This document shows positions 47,004 through 55,319 of a DNA stretch of 64,000 nt, in pieces. Below the pieces are notes generated by a model. That model was not told the DNA's origin. It did not search any database and saw only the letters and a program-made list of their open reading frames with translations. The stretch is taken from NCBI GenBank assembly GCA_009760855.2, contig WPIO01000222.1, forward strand, positions 1-64,000. The letters run 5' to 3'. Source of the stretch: Cristatella mucedo (Eukaryota; Bryozoa; Phylactolaemata; Cristatellidae). The position numbers and the translations under genes are program-made. Each line of letters begins with the position of its first letter. The first letter of the stretch is position 1.

Positions 47004-47231
47004 TTATTTAAAGATAATTTCATAAATAGAATTTGCAAATTCTTCACTCTTATCTATTTCATCAAAGATATCACATATTTTAATTAACTTTTCTATAGAT
47101 GAAACAGGTAGTTTATTTGAATAATCAGTTAATTTTTCATCACTTTCATCAATATTTAAAAAAATTCTAATACTAACTTTAAATGCATATACTCTAACAT
47201 AATTATTAGATAGTATTCTTGCAATATCCAT
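47004..47231 (-). CDS. Small paralogue 2, 75 aa, intact
   Basis: MDIARILSNNYVRVYAFKV at the start, LPVSSIEKLIKICDIFDEID in the second half. The two halves (a strand-helix N-part and an I-K-x-C-D-x-x-D-E-I-D helix) are conserved across four neighbouring ORFs. No known family is recognised. An AT-rich TATAGATATGTAGAAA leader precedes the ATG. Confidence 0.65.
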   Translation of the reverse strand: MDIARILSNNYVRVYAFKVSIRIFLNIDESDEKLTDYSNKLPVSSIEKLIKICDIFDEIDKSEEFANSIYEIIFK

Positions 47232-47256
47232 TTTTCTACATATCTATATAACGAAA

Positions 47257-47543
47257 CTATCGTCGGCGATAAAAACTCTTGGAGATAGAATCTGTTGTTT
47301 CATGATTATAATTTATTATTTCTTTATTGTCACTTATAACTTTATAAATTTTATCTATATCATCATAAATATCACAAATTTTAATTATATAATAAACATA
47401 AGAATCAGGTAGTTTAATAATATTAGAATATAAAACATGATTAGTCATATCCGTTTAATCAACTTTAACCAATCCAGAACAAATACGAATTGCTCTAACT
47501 TTAAGATTTTCATCACATAGAATTCCTAATATTCTTACCTCCA
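47257..47543 (-). pseudogene. Small paralogue 3 (internal stop)
   Basis: Starts MEVRILGILCDENLKVRAI after an AATATATAG box directly abutting the ATG. A TAA stop interrupts the middle, then the conserved half follows (IIKLPDSYVYYIIKICDIYD). The C-terminus is extended compared with its neighbours (to SISKSFYRRR). Confidence 0.6.
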
Positions 47544-47568
47544 TCTATATATTAATTATAAAATTTGT

Positions 47569-47844
47569 TTAATTAATTATTACGCCTGGTTTTGTTTTTG
47601 GTGTTTTAGATTTTTTATTTGCCTCTTCAAGCATCTCATTTATCTTACTACGACTCTCCATTAGTTTATTACATGTATCACGTATATCTATAAGAATACT
47701 GATATAAGAACTATCAATATCTGGAATGAGTTTGTCTAGTGAATGTTTAACTAAACGTTGATCTTGACCTTTAAGTTTTTTAAGGCAGATCTTAACTGCC
47801 ATTTCTCTAGATTGTTCACAACTTAAAATTATTGAGACATCCAT
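47569..47844 (-). CDS. Small paralogue 4, 91 aa, intact and most divergent
   Basis: Starts MDVSIILSCEQSREMAVKI after an AATATATAGAAA box, with a conserved-type second half (IDSSYISILIDIRDTCNKL) and a basic Lys/Pro-rich tail (KKSKTPKTKPG). It is the first and most divergent member in the direction of transcription. Confidence 0.6.
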   Translation of the reverse strand: MDVSIILSCEQSREMAVKICLKKLKGQDQRLVKHSLDKLIPDIDSSYISILIDIRDTCNKLMESRSKINEMLEEANKKSKTPKTKPGVIIN

Positions 47845-47881
47845 TTTCTATATATTAAAATAAAATTTTATTTAATTGAAA

Positions 47882-48166
47882 TTAAATCTCTTTACCTTCT
47901 AAGCTAGCTACCAATGATTCAAGATACTCTTCGTATGCTTTTACTTCCTCATCGGGGAAATCTTCATATTGTTTGCCAAATAGAAATTCTTCTAGATCTT
48001 CTCCAACTTCTGATTCAGATTCTGATTCAATGTAAGATAAAGCTTCAGACTCGTAATACTCAGATTCAGATTCTGTTTTCATTTGATAATCAGGGTCGTC
48101 GATTGAATCCTCTGAATACTCTGACTCACTATCAGAACTGGTAATATCGATTTCTTTGGGGTCCAT
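47882..48166 (-). CDS. Acidic Ser/Glu-rich protein, 94 aa
   Basis: An uninterrupted frame, highly negatively charged: runs such as SSDSESEYSEDSIDD and ESESESEVGEDLEEF alternate Ser, Asp and Glu. Such proteins often bind basic partners such as histones or core proteins, but nothing here proves it. It lies just downstream of the polymerase C-terminal part on the same strand. The start box is weaker (ATTATGGG before ATG). Confidence 0.6.
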   Translation of the reverse strand: MDPKEIDITSSDSESEYSEDSIDDPDYQMKTESESEYYESEALSYIESESESEVGEDLEEFLFGKQYEDFPDEEVKAYEEYLESLVASLEGKEI

Positions 48167-48335
48167 CCCATAATAGTAAAAATAATTTTGTTACTTCATA
48201 TTTAATTTCTCCATTGACTCGTATAACTCTACTTATTCTTGTATATCAACAAGTTTTGTATCGTCTTTCTTTTTTTATTTATCTGAAAATCTAACTTTCT
48301 TTACTGGTAATGGTTTTGTATTTTCAATCATTCTT

Positions 48336-49122
48336 TTAGGCATCCATACTAATATTACAAGTTTTACAGTGGCCTGGATTAGTACCATTGTTTAATGCTT
48401 CTGAAATCTTATAATGACCGTATGCGTAACTACAACAACCACAGTCTAACCAATAACGTTTTGATTCGAATGCTGACAGTGCAACTTTGTTTTGTCTCAC
48501 AGTATACATTATATGTTTTTCACTTCTAATTAATGATTGTTTACTTGACTTATCTACTTTAGTGCTAAGACATGATTTAAAATCTGAATGCTTTAAGCTC
48601 TTATCAACTACAGTTTTACTTACTCCTTTTGCTTGTTTTGATTGTCCTATCTGCTTACCTTCTTTAGTATATCTTTCATTCAGTTCACATACTATCCTAG
48701 TACTTCCTATTTGTTTCCTTATCGACTTTAATATCATCAAGACAAACAGTATAAGAATACAGCTTTGGTCTTAAGAAAACACATTCATTTAGTGTTGCTG
48801 TTTTAATTTTATCTGTTATCTCATCTTTAAACTTCCCAACTATCTTGTTATTACTTTTTATAATACTTTTTTCTTTCTCATCTTGCCAAAATGGATAGTC
48901 ATCGGGAAAAGTATTTAAATATAACGTTTCCGGATATTCAATAAAGTCTTTATAAACGTCTTCTGTAAAAACCTCCATAACAAGTGAATCAGTATCAGTA
49001 TATAACAAGTTTATTTTTGAGTCAAATTTTTTCTTCATTGTTAGATAATACAACTTTTGCATTAAAATCTTTGACAAATCAAGAATACAGAATCCAACGT
49101 AAATAGGTTTATTAAGTGTCAC
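48336..49122 (-). pseudogene. DNA polymerase B, C-terminal part on the opposite strand
   Basis: Begins near LNKPIYVGFCILDLSK, carries catalytic motif C YTDTDSL (48,983-49,003) and VGKFKDEI, and after a frame change near 48,710 continues with KGVSKTVVDKSL, LIRSEKHIMY and SAYAYGHY-like final words (CSYAYGHYKI). This is the normal end of a Polinton polymerase, but it lies on the minus strand while the first two-thirds lie on the plus strand at 42,548-45,622. About 40-50 residues between motif B and this part are missing. A 22-bp repeat marks the frame break. Confidence 0.9.
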
Positions 49123-49167
49123 TGTTTCCTTAATACTTCCTAGTACTATTATATATTGTATATATTC

Positions 49168-49820
49168 CTAGTATATATTCCTAGTACTTCCTATTTGTTT
49201 CATTCTAGGAAAGGTAGCCGACCCTCCAACACCTGTAGGACCAAGATACTTTGCATAAAATTTAACTTCTGCAACATTACCATCTGTTACTTTATTTAGA
49301 TAGCCAAGATTAACACCATCAGTTGGATTAACAGGATCATTTACAATTCTAATAAAATTATTTTGCATGTCTAAATTACCATTAACAGTTCCACCATGTA
49401 AATTAAGAAAATTATCATCGATATACTTTTTATTTGGAACAGTATAATCTAAGTCTGGATTTCCATCATCAGATAAAACATTAACTTTAATACCACCATT
49501 TACAATTAAATTTCCTCTAATTATTCCACCAGTAAGTGGTAGTTTAGTATCAGCATAATCCTTCGTTGCAGCATCACTAGGATTTATAGGATTAGCAAGA
49601 TGTACTATTCTATGATTGTTCATATCAATATCTCCATCATTTGTTGTTGATCAAGAAATCTTAGTGACAAATTTCGTATCTATATACTTTCTGTTTACTG
49701 TATCACCAGCATCAACAGGATCACCTAATTTTTTTTATAAGATTTCAATTCACGCTTAGATTTCCACTGAGTATATCACCAGTCTTTCTAATACAATTCT
49801 TTGATGTCTTTCCTCTACTT
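49168..49820 (-). pseudogene. Fibre-like repeat protein, N-terminal part broken
   Basis: Contains repeated units of the form N-N-x-R/F-I-x-x-L/V-x-x-P-x-N-P-x-D-A-x-x-x-x-Y, for example NNHRIVHLANPINPSDAATK and NNFIRIVNDPVNPTDGVNL, alternating with G-x-x-x-G-N-L strands. This is the pattern of phage and viral tail-fibre shafts. The frame 49,168-49,623 is open; upstream codons to ~49,820 contain another unit (DPVDAGDTVNRKYID) with stops. It ends with MKQIGSTRNIY, which comes from a repeat shared with the polymerase C-terminal part. Confidence 0.7.
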
Positions 49821-49836
49821 CTTTTTCATAAAATTT

Positions 49837-50364
49837 CTATACAATACTGACAATAGAGTCTATAAACGTAATTCCACTAGCAACTGTAAACTTATCAATA
49901 GCATATCTACACGTCCCATCAATGTTAATTATTAAAACTACTGTACCAATTGCACCATAAGTATTATCACTAGTTAACTCTACATAAGAATTAGTTTTAT
50001 TAGTTGCATGCATAATATTAGATACTATACTAAAATTAGGTATTACTCCTGGAAAGAATGTTTTAAGATTAGTTGCATATGTGACAACTTTTCCAGTAGC
50101 TGCAACAACAGGCATATCACCAGGTTTAACTTGTTTAAGTTGAAACGCATTTCCTGTACTTCCATTAGCAGTAATAGTTAGGCCTAACATATCAAGATAG
50201 AATATATTTAGACAAGTGCCATTCAAACCTAAGTATTTAAATGTTACTTGTTTATTACTATCAACATATTGCTTTGTTGCTACATCAGAAACTTTTACAT
50301 TAATAATATTCTTATTTCCCATATCAATACTTGCCATTGCTTTACCTTGAAATACTGCTGTCAT
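49837..50364 (-). CDS. Fibre/knob-like protein, 175 aa
   Basis: The start region (ASIDMGNKNIINVKVSDVAT, KQYVDS) is one more fibre-type repeat, and the rest is a strand-rich domain (TFKYLGLNGTCLNIFYLD ... YAIDKFTVASGITFIDSI). That order suggests a shaft followed by a receptor-binding-type head, but the head matches nothing I recognise. Its first codons overlap the end of the next ORF upstream by 4 bp, so the two may have been a single protein split by a frameshift. Confidence 0.55.
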   Translation of the reverse strand: MTAVFQGKAMASIDMGNKNIINVKVSDVATKQYVDSNKQVTFKYLGLNGTCLNIFYLDMLGLTITANGSTGNAFQLKQVKPGDMPVVAATGKVVTYATNLKTFFPGVIPNFSIVSNIMHATNKTNSYVELTSDNTYGAIGTVVLIINIDGTCRYAIDKFTVASGITFIDSIVSIV

Positions 50365-50708
50365 ACTTTTAGTAATCCATAGTTTATTACTTTAAAAGGC
50401 CTGAAATCTGAGTTCAGTTGTGAGACAGTTACATCTGCTGAATTAAGAGATATACCAACAACATTTTTACAATTCAATTGTGATTTCATTACTGCATCTT
50501 TTTTTGGTAGCAAATCAGTTAGACTTGATACTTTTGCTATTTCTCCTGAAGGATTACTAATAATATTGTTACCAGCACTTGTACTAAGAGCATAATCTAA
50601 TCTTATAGCATCACCACTATTAACAGGAAATCCTAACTTAGTTATTCTATTATTATTGGCATCAAGATTAGTATAAATATTACCATTTACTTTTCTAACT
50701 TTTTCCAT
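50361..50708 (-). CDS. Fibre-like protein, 115 aa
   Basis: Starts MEKVRKVNGNIYTNLDANNN and has the fibre repeat NNRITKLGFPVNSGDAIRLD, then a strand-rich stretch to VINYGLLKV. Its ATG (50,708) is only 12 bp from the ATG of the divergent plus-strand gene at 50,721, and both must share the TTATAATAT sequence between them. It is followed by the 175-aa ORF with a 4-bp overlap. Confidence 0.6.
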   Translation of the reverse strand: MEKVRKVNGNIYTNLDANNNRITKLGFPVNSGDAIRLDYALSTSAGNNIISNPSGEIAKVSSLTDLLPKKDAVMKSQLNCKNVVGISLNSADVTVSQLNSDFRPFKVINYGLLKV

Positions 50709-50720
50709 TACTTATAATAT
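50709..50720. promoter_or_regulatory. 12-bp shared divergent promoter region
   Basis: TACTTATAATAT separates two start codons pointing away from each other. Confidence 0.45.
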
Positions 50721-51405
50721 ATGATGAAAAAAGTAAAAAAAGGGAAAGAAGTTGAAGAAGATATTAAAGGAGGGACTAAAACAACTAAACAAGTTTTAGA
50801 AGGTGTTAAGACTGCAACAAATGTAGGTGAAAAGTAGTAACAAAAGTATTACCAAAACTTGCATCAAGATTATCACTACAAGCATCTGAAAAGACAGCTA
50901 CAGCAGTTCCTAAATTATTACAGTCTCTTAAAGTTATTGGAGCAGGAACAAAAGTATTAGGTGGATTCTTATCAGGTTTTACAGGAATTGTCGATTTAAG
51001 TCTTTTTATAAAAGAAATAGTTGACGGCATTACTAGTGGTAAATACGTTAAAGTGTTTTGGAAAACAATGTCAGAAAAAAAGAAGGATTACAAAACATGA
51101 TTGAATCTTTAGAAATAAATAGGTCTTGCAATTAATGATGTATTACTTGCAGCAGGAAAAGATAATTATCCTTGGCAATGGAATCCAAAAGAATATTTAA
51201 GTGAAGTGTTTGGTCAAGAAGTAAATTGGGATGCAAGTCAATTGGATCCTAAATCTTGGTCTAAGAATTTCTTAGAAATACGAAGTGGCGGATTTCTTCC
51301 TGGATTTTATCCCTGCACTTGTTGCAGCAATTGCCGCGGCTATAGGAGCAGCAGGAACAGCTATTTCAATTGGTGTTACAATTGCTGGCCTAATAAAAAA
51401 ATAAT
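50721..51405 (+). pseudogene. Membrane-active minor virion protein candidate (broken)
   Basis: Starts with a Lys/Glu-rich stretch (MMKKVKKGKEVEEDIKGG), then a moderately hydrophobic region (VLGGFLSGFTGIVDLSLFIK), and near the C-terminus a long Ala/Gly-rich hydrophobic segment (FIPALVAAIAAAIGAAGTAI) that would span or insert into membranes. Frames are broken at ~50,834, ~51,100 and ~51,280. The composition resembles minor capsid proteins of Polintons and adenoviruses that act on membranes, but no family is proven. Confidence 0.5.
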
Positions 51406-51415
51406 AGATAATACA

Positions 51416-51838
51416 ATGTTCACTGGTAAACCTCCAAAAATGGAAACACACGAGCAAAGAATGAATGCACTAACTTTACAAAGTGAAAGACTAAGAAATG
51501 CAATAGAAGATTTGAATGATGTCGTAAAATTAATTAATCGTGGAACAGATATTGATGCATCAGGTAAAGTACAAAGAGAAGAAGTAAGAAATAGATTGGA
51601 TTACATTGAAAAGGGAAGGAAATTAGTGGAAAGTGGTGGAGTGGATTTGGCACCAGAATTGAAAAGAGATATTAAAAAAGTAGAAGCAACTTCAGTTGGT
51701 GGAAAGAAGGAATGCAAATATAAAGGGGAGAGTGCAATGTTGCTTAATAACCTTTATGCGAGGGGTGCAACTACAGAAGAAATAGATCAAGAGGTAAAGA
51801 AATTACTTAGTGAGTTAAAGAAAAGATGTAGCAACTAA
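51416..51838 (+). CDS. Hypothetical coiled-coil-like Polinton protein, 140 aa
   Basis: The ATG at 51,416 follows an AATAGATAATACA leader. The frame is open upstream, but that part is in the wrong frame for the preceding gene. It is helical throughout, with many charged heptads (LQSERLRNAIEDLNDVVKL, EEIDQEVKKLLSELKKR). No family is recognised. Its end overlaps the end of the convergent HNH gene. Confidence 0.5.
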   Translation: MFTGKPPKMETHEQRMNALTLQSERLRNAIEDLNDVVKLINRGTDIDASGKVQREEVRNRLDYIEKGRKLVESGGVDLAPELKRDIKKVEATSVGGKKECKYKGESAMLLNNLYARGATTEEIDQEVKKLLSELKKRCSN

Positions 51839-52399
51839 TAATCAGTGTAGCGAACTATTTTATTATCATCTAAACAATAAGTGAAATTCAATCGTGCGAA
51901 ATGCAAGTGCAAGCGAATTGCTTCTCAATCATGTGCCGTTGCTGCATCTTCTTCATTGTCAAAATATTCCAAATGATATTGATGTCTATCTATTTTAATA
52001 TATGATTTATATTTGTTTGCAGTCTTAATCCAAAATACATCCATGAAATCTGATGATAAATCTTTTCTTTTTGATTTATTTCTATTATTTTCAGATTTAT
52101 TTGCTTCACGTAAATTATTAAAACTATTATTTAGCTTATTATTATCAATGTGGTCAATCTCATGCAAGGGCATTCTACCTGTTACTTTTAAAAATGCCAG
52201 TCTATGAGCCTTATATTTTTTCCATCAATTGTTATTATTCTGTAACCATTTTTATCAATTGTGCCGGCTTCATCTCCTGCTCTTGCATTCTCCACCTCTA
52301 TAATCTCTCCAGACAAATTTTCCGGTGTTATAAGGCATTATAAGCATGCAACTCATTACCTCTCTCACGCAATACATCAACTTCATCATCTTGATTCAT
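51838..52399 (-). pseudogene. HNH endonuclease with AP2 DNA-binding domain (broken)
   Basis: The ATG at 52,399 follows an ACTATATAGAA box. After ~50 residues in shifting frames come the HNH region, HEIDHIDNNKLNNSFNNLR (with the H-x-x-x-H/N landmarks of HNH_3-type homing endonucleases), then an AP2/ERF domain: FMDVFWIKTANKYKSYIKI, YHLEYFDNEEDAATAHD and, beyond an in-frame TGA, EAIRLHLHFARLNF. This HNH-AP2 pair is common in phage and some large DNA viruses and unusual in an animal Polinton. There are two frame problems in the N-terminal part and one stop before the AP2 end, so activity is unlikely. Confidence 0.8.
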
Positions 52400-52462
52400 T
52401 TCTATATAGTGTTTTTTATCTGTTTAAAATATTTTAATACATATAATAAAAAATAATTTATC

Positions 52463-53212
52463 ATGAAGTACAACTTACACTGTCTGATCATCAAGTAAAA
52501 CTAATTTACAAATCAATAGAAGCAATATCAATAAGACTTGAACATTCTGATTGAACGGGAACTGTTCCTTTACTTGTTACTAATACACAACTAGCAAGAA
52601 TAGAAAAAAGTAAAATAAAAAGTATTGGATTGCAATTGAATATTTCTCTTAAAAAATTAAAAGCAAATAGAAGACAAGGTTCAGGTATCCTAGATATTAT
52701 AAACAAATAATCTGGAAATCGTGAAATACATCTTCCTCTTCCAAAGCGTGTTCAATCTGAATTTGTGCCAGGTGGTTCTATCAACAATACAGGAAAGTAC
52801 AGTTATGCAGGACCAGGAACGCAGTTTAGAAAACGTTTAGAGGAAGGATACGAGGGGGCAGATGCTCTTGACAGAGCAGCATTAGTCCACGATAGTCTTT
52901 ATACTGAGACTGCATCTGATTCTTAACCAAAAAGAACAGAAATAAGAAATTTATCAGATCTTGTTCTTGCTGAAAGTGCTGCTCGTATTGCACTCGATCC
53001 CAAACAACCGTCTTATGTTAGAGAAGATGCAAACACATTGCAGCAATTATGGCGGCTAAGGCTAAGCTTGGTCTTGGTGTTAGTATTGATGGTAGTATCT
53101 TAGACAGCAAGTTCGCAATGGAATTCTAAAAAGATAAAGTAAGCAATCCATCAAGTATAAGTACGATAACTAATTATGCAAAAACTCTTGTTGATAAAAA
53201 ATGTTATCTATA
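52463..53212 (+). pseudogene. Core protein (pX-like) with phospholipase-A2-like domain (broken)
   Basis: The N-terminal part has TLSDHQVKLIYKSIEAISIR, NTQLARIEKSKIKSIGLQLN and a basic KKLKANRRQGSG stretch, the layout of the small virion core proteins of Polintons and adintoviruses. After a stop come SYAGPGTQFRKRL and DALDRAALVHDSLYTET, matching the Ca-binding Y-x-G-P-G and catalytic D-x-A-x-x-H-D-x-x-Y motifs of VP1-type phospholipase A2, which parvoviruses use to leave endosomes. The His-Asp pair is present; the usual Asn after GPG is Thr. The last part is frameshifted. Confidence 0.7.
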
Positions 53213-53296
53213 AGTAAAAAAAGATATAATAATAATTTTTATTTTGTTTTATATAAGTGTTTTTAGTATCTAATAATCTGCAGGATTGAATTTATC

Positions 53297-53767
53297 CTAT
53301 GACGGTTTTTTATCTATATTATAAACTTTAACTTGATCAATCTTCAATCTAATACTAAGTCTTTCTTCTGAGTTATAAGTATCTTTAGTCACATATGATC
53401 CATCAAGAATACCAGTAACAGCAAAGTCATTACAAAACTTTTGAATTATTTCAGCAACACTAGTAAATTTTATTTGTTTGTTCTTTTGATCAAAGGAGAT
53501 TCTTGGTTTATTTCCAAATGCAATCCTAATACCAATAGTTGAACGAGCACTCATATCATAACCACTATATTCAAGTTTCATACTTGCTCTATTAGCAATA
53601 TCTTCAAGTACAGATCTCATATCTTCTGTAATATACATCAATGCGTTGAAGTAAGGCTTAAAATCTTTACTAATTTTCTCTTCGATATGAATGCGTGCTT
53701 GTTTTTCTTTAGGAATTACGACTGCACAATGTTCGAGTGCCACGAATTTTTTATTCTCCGTTTCCAT
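53297..53767 (-). CDS. Hypothetical Polinton protein, 156 aa, intact
   Basis: Start METENKKFVALEHCAVVIPK after a TTTGTATAGAA box. The frame is uninterrupted, mixed strand and helix (DFKPYFNALMYITEDMRSVL; FAVTGILDGSYVTKDTYNSE). It lies between the core/PLA2 gene and the protease, so a virion or morphogenesis role is a guess only. No family is recognised. Confidence 0.6.
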   Translation of the reverse strand: METENKKFVALEHCAVVIPKEKQARIHIEEKISKDFKPYFNALMYITEDMRSVLEDIANRASMKLEYSGYDMSARSTIGIRIAFGNKPRISFDQKNKQIKFTSVAEIIQKFCNDFAVTGILDGSYVTKDTYNSEERLSIRLKIDQVKVYNIDKKPS

Positions 53768-53849
53768 TTCTATACAAATAAAGGAACATGTTTAAATTAA
53801 ATTAAAAATACCATTGTCGATTGAAAATCCGATTCTTGCATTAGTTTTA

Positions 53850-54170
53850 AGAAGATTAGACACCTTCTTCGACAATCTGTTTGTTATATTCTTGTAGCTT
53901 AAACGTCTGAAACGTTGGTTTAGCACCAAAATATTTTATAACTTCTGGCATCGGTGGACCACTGAACGAATCAAAGTAAAAACATTTGTTTCATTTTTTT
54001 AAGTGCTACCCAGTGATATATTGCTTTTTGTGAGTCACCAGTATTACAAATAAGACATTCACTTCTTAATGGTTTTGTTAGTTCATCTCTTGCAAGCACA
54101 CCTCTGAATTTTTTTATATCTAATTATTTTATATAATTATTTATTTCTATATCAGTCAAAGGTGATGATT
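53850..54170 (-). pseudogene. Adenain-like cysteine protease (truncated)
   Basis: Maturation protease of Polinton-type virions. The typical signature is visible across a stop: IEINNYIK, then FRGVLARDELTKPLRSE, then YHWVAL with the catalytic His, and after a frameshift FDSFSGPPMPEVIKYFG with the acidic D-S-F site and the QEYNKQI segment. The following region, which should carry the catalytic Cys (C-G), is absent: the frame ends at EEGV. The gene is thus both truncated and broken. It partly overlaps the end of the Ser/Gly-rich ORF. Confidence 0.75.
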
Positions 54171-54617
54171 TTACTTTTTTTTAATTGATCAATAGTCTTT
54201 TTTAGTTCAGCAATCATTTGTTCTTTATCTGCACAGCCACCAACTCCTGAACCACTAAATCTATCAGTACTACCTGAGAATCTTTTACTAAGTGTATTTG
54301 ATTTTGCTGCAAATAAAGCAGGTGTTATAACAGAATCTCCACTACTTAATTGTTTTCTACCTCTACCAACTTTACTTGTTTGTTGTCTACCTGATCCGTA
54401 TGCAGACTTACTTACTTGATGTCTACCTGAACTAACTGTCGTTGAACCAACTGTCGTTGAATCAGATCTCAACTTAACAAACTTTGACTTCTTACTATCA
54501 CAAATAGTACAAACACCTTTTAAGCATTCCTCTCATTCCTTTCGTACCATCTACTTCTACATACTCTTCATGAATTGTATCAGTTTGTTTTTTACATTTC
54601 AAACAATATATTTTCAT
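54152..54617 (-). pseudogene. Zinc-ribbon (DUF5679-like) protein with Ser/Gly-rich basic tail
   Basis: The ATG at 54,617 opens MKIYCLKCKKQTDTIHEEY, the first CxxC of a small zinc ribbon; the second (CTIC) follows after a one-base frameshift near 54,520. The remaining ~105 codons (54,152-54,472) are Ser, Gly, Arg and Lys-rich (SSGRHQVSKSAYGSGRQQTS) with a short helical end (EQMIAELKKTIDQLKK). DUF5679-type ribbons are frequent in Polintons and large viruses. Its ATG is 21 bp from the divergent ATPase ATG. Confidence 0.7.
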
Positions 54618-54638
54618 ATCTATTATTATATAGAAAAA
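54618..54638. promoter_or_regulatory. 21-bp shared divergent promoter
   Basis: ATCTATTATTATATAGAAAAA lies between the zinc-ribbon ATG (minus) and the ATPase ATG (plus). The plus side shows the TATATAGAAAAATG form. Confidence 0.55.
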
Positions 54639-55307
54639 ATGTCTTTGCAAGTTAGAGCATTTAATTTTGGACAATATATAGATACTGGACATAAAGAACC
54701 GTTACCTAAAGTACCTATTAGAGCATTAGTAGTTGGACCGAGTGGAACAGGTAAATTTCAGTTAGTAATGAACTGGATATTTTATGGAATGCTTAATTAT
54801 GATACTTGTACTATTATTGCTTCAAGTTTAGACCAAAAGTTATATCGTGGTCTCATGTCAATGACTAAGGAAAAACCTGCTTACGTTTGGGTTAATGGTA
54901 TTGAGTCAATGCCAGAAGTTGATTCTTATAAAAATTGTAAGAATGTTGTTGTATTAGATGCTTTAATGACAGAGGATCAATCTAAGATATTAGATTATTT
55001 TACTAGAGGAAGACATAAAGGATTGAACATACTTTATCTTGCTCAAGGATTTACTAATATTCCTAGAAGAGAAATAAGAAACAATATAAATATGATAATA
55101 ATCTTTAAACAAAATAATACTGATATAGGATACATTCGTGATTCTTATGTTGGTGATATAAATAAGAAAATGTTTAAAGAATGGGTTAACTCCTGCACTA
55201 GAACCAGATTTAGTTATTATGTTATTGATCTAACTAAAACAGAGTCAGAAGGAAGATTTTGGTCAGTAGATAGTTCAGGTAAACAATTAATAACCATTTC
55301 TAATTGA
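54639..55307 (+). CDS. DNA-packaging ATPase (FtsK/HerA, A32-like), 222 aa, intact
   Basis: Pumps the genome into capsids in Polinton-type viruses. I start at the ATG of MSLQVRAFNFGQY because the TATATAGAAAA box directly precedes it; the frame extends 69 bp further upstream without need. Walker A is GPSGTGK at about residue 35, but the following residue is Phe where Thr or Ser is expected. Walker B is NVVVLDAL (~108-115). A sensor-like region (RHKGLNILYLAQGF) and an arginine-rich PRREIRNNIN follow, matching the family order. Length is normal. The frame is complete, unlike most core genes here. The next gene starts 13 bp downstream. Confidence 0.85.
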   Translation: MSLQVRAFNFGQYIDTGHKEPLPKVPIRALVVGPSGTGKFQLVMNWIFYGMLNYDTCTIIASSLDQKLYRGLMSMTKEKPAYVWVNGIESMPEVDSYKNCKNVVVLDALMTEDQSKILDYFTRGRHKGLNILYLAQGFTNIPRREIRNNINMIIIFKQNNTDIGYIRDSYVGDINKKMFKEWVNSCTRTRFSYYVIDLTKTESEGRFWSVDSSGKQLITISN

Positions 55308-55319
55308 ATATAGGAGAAA

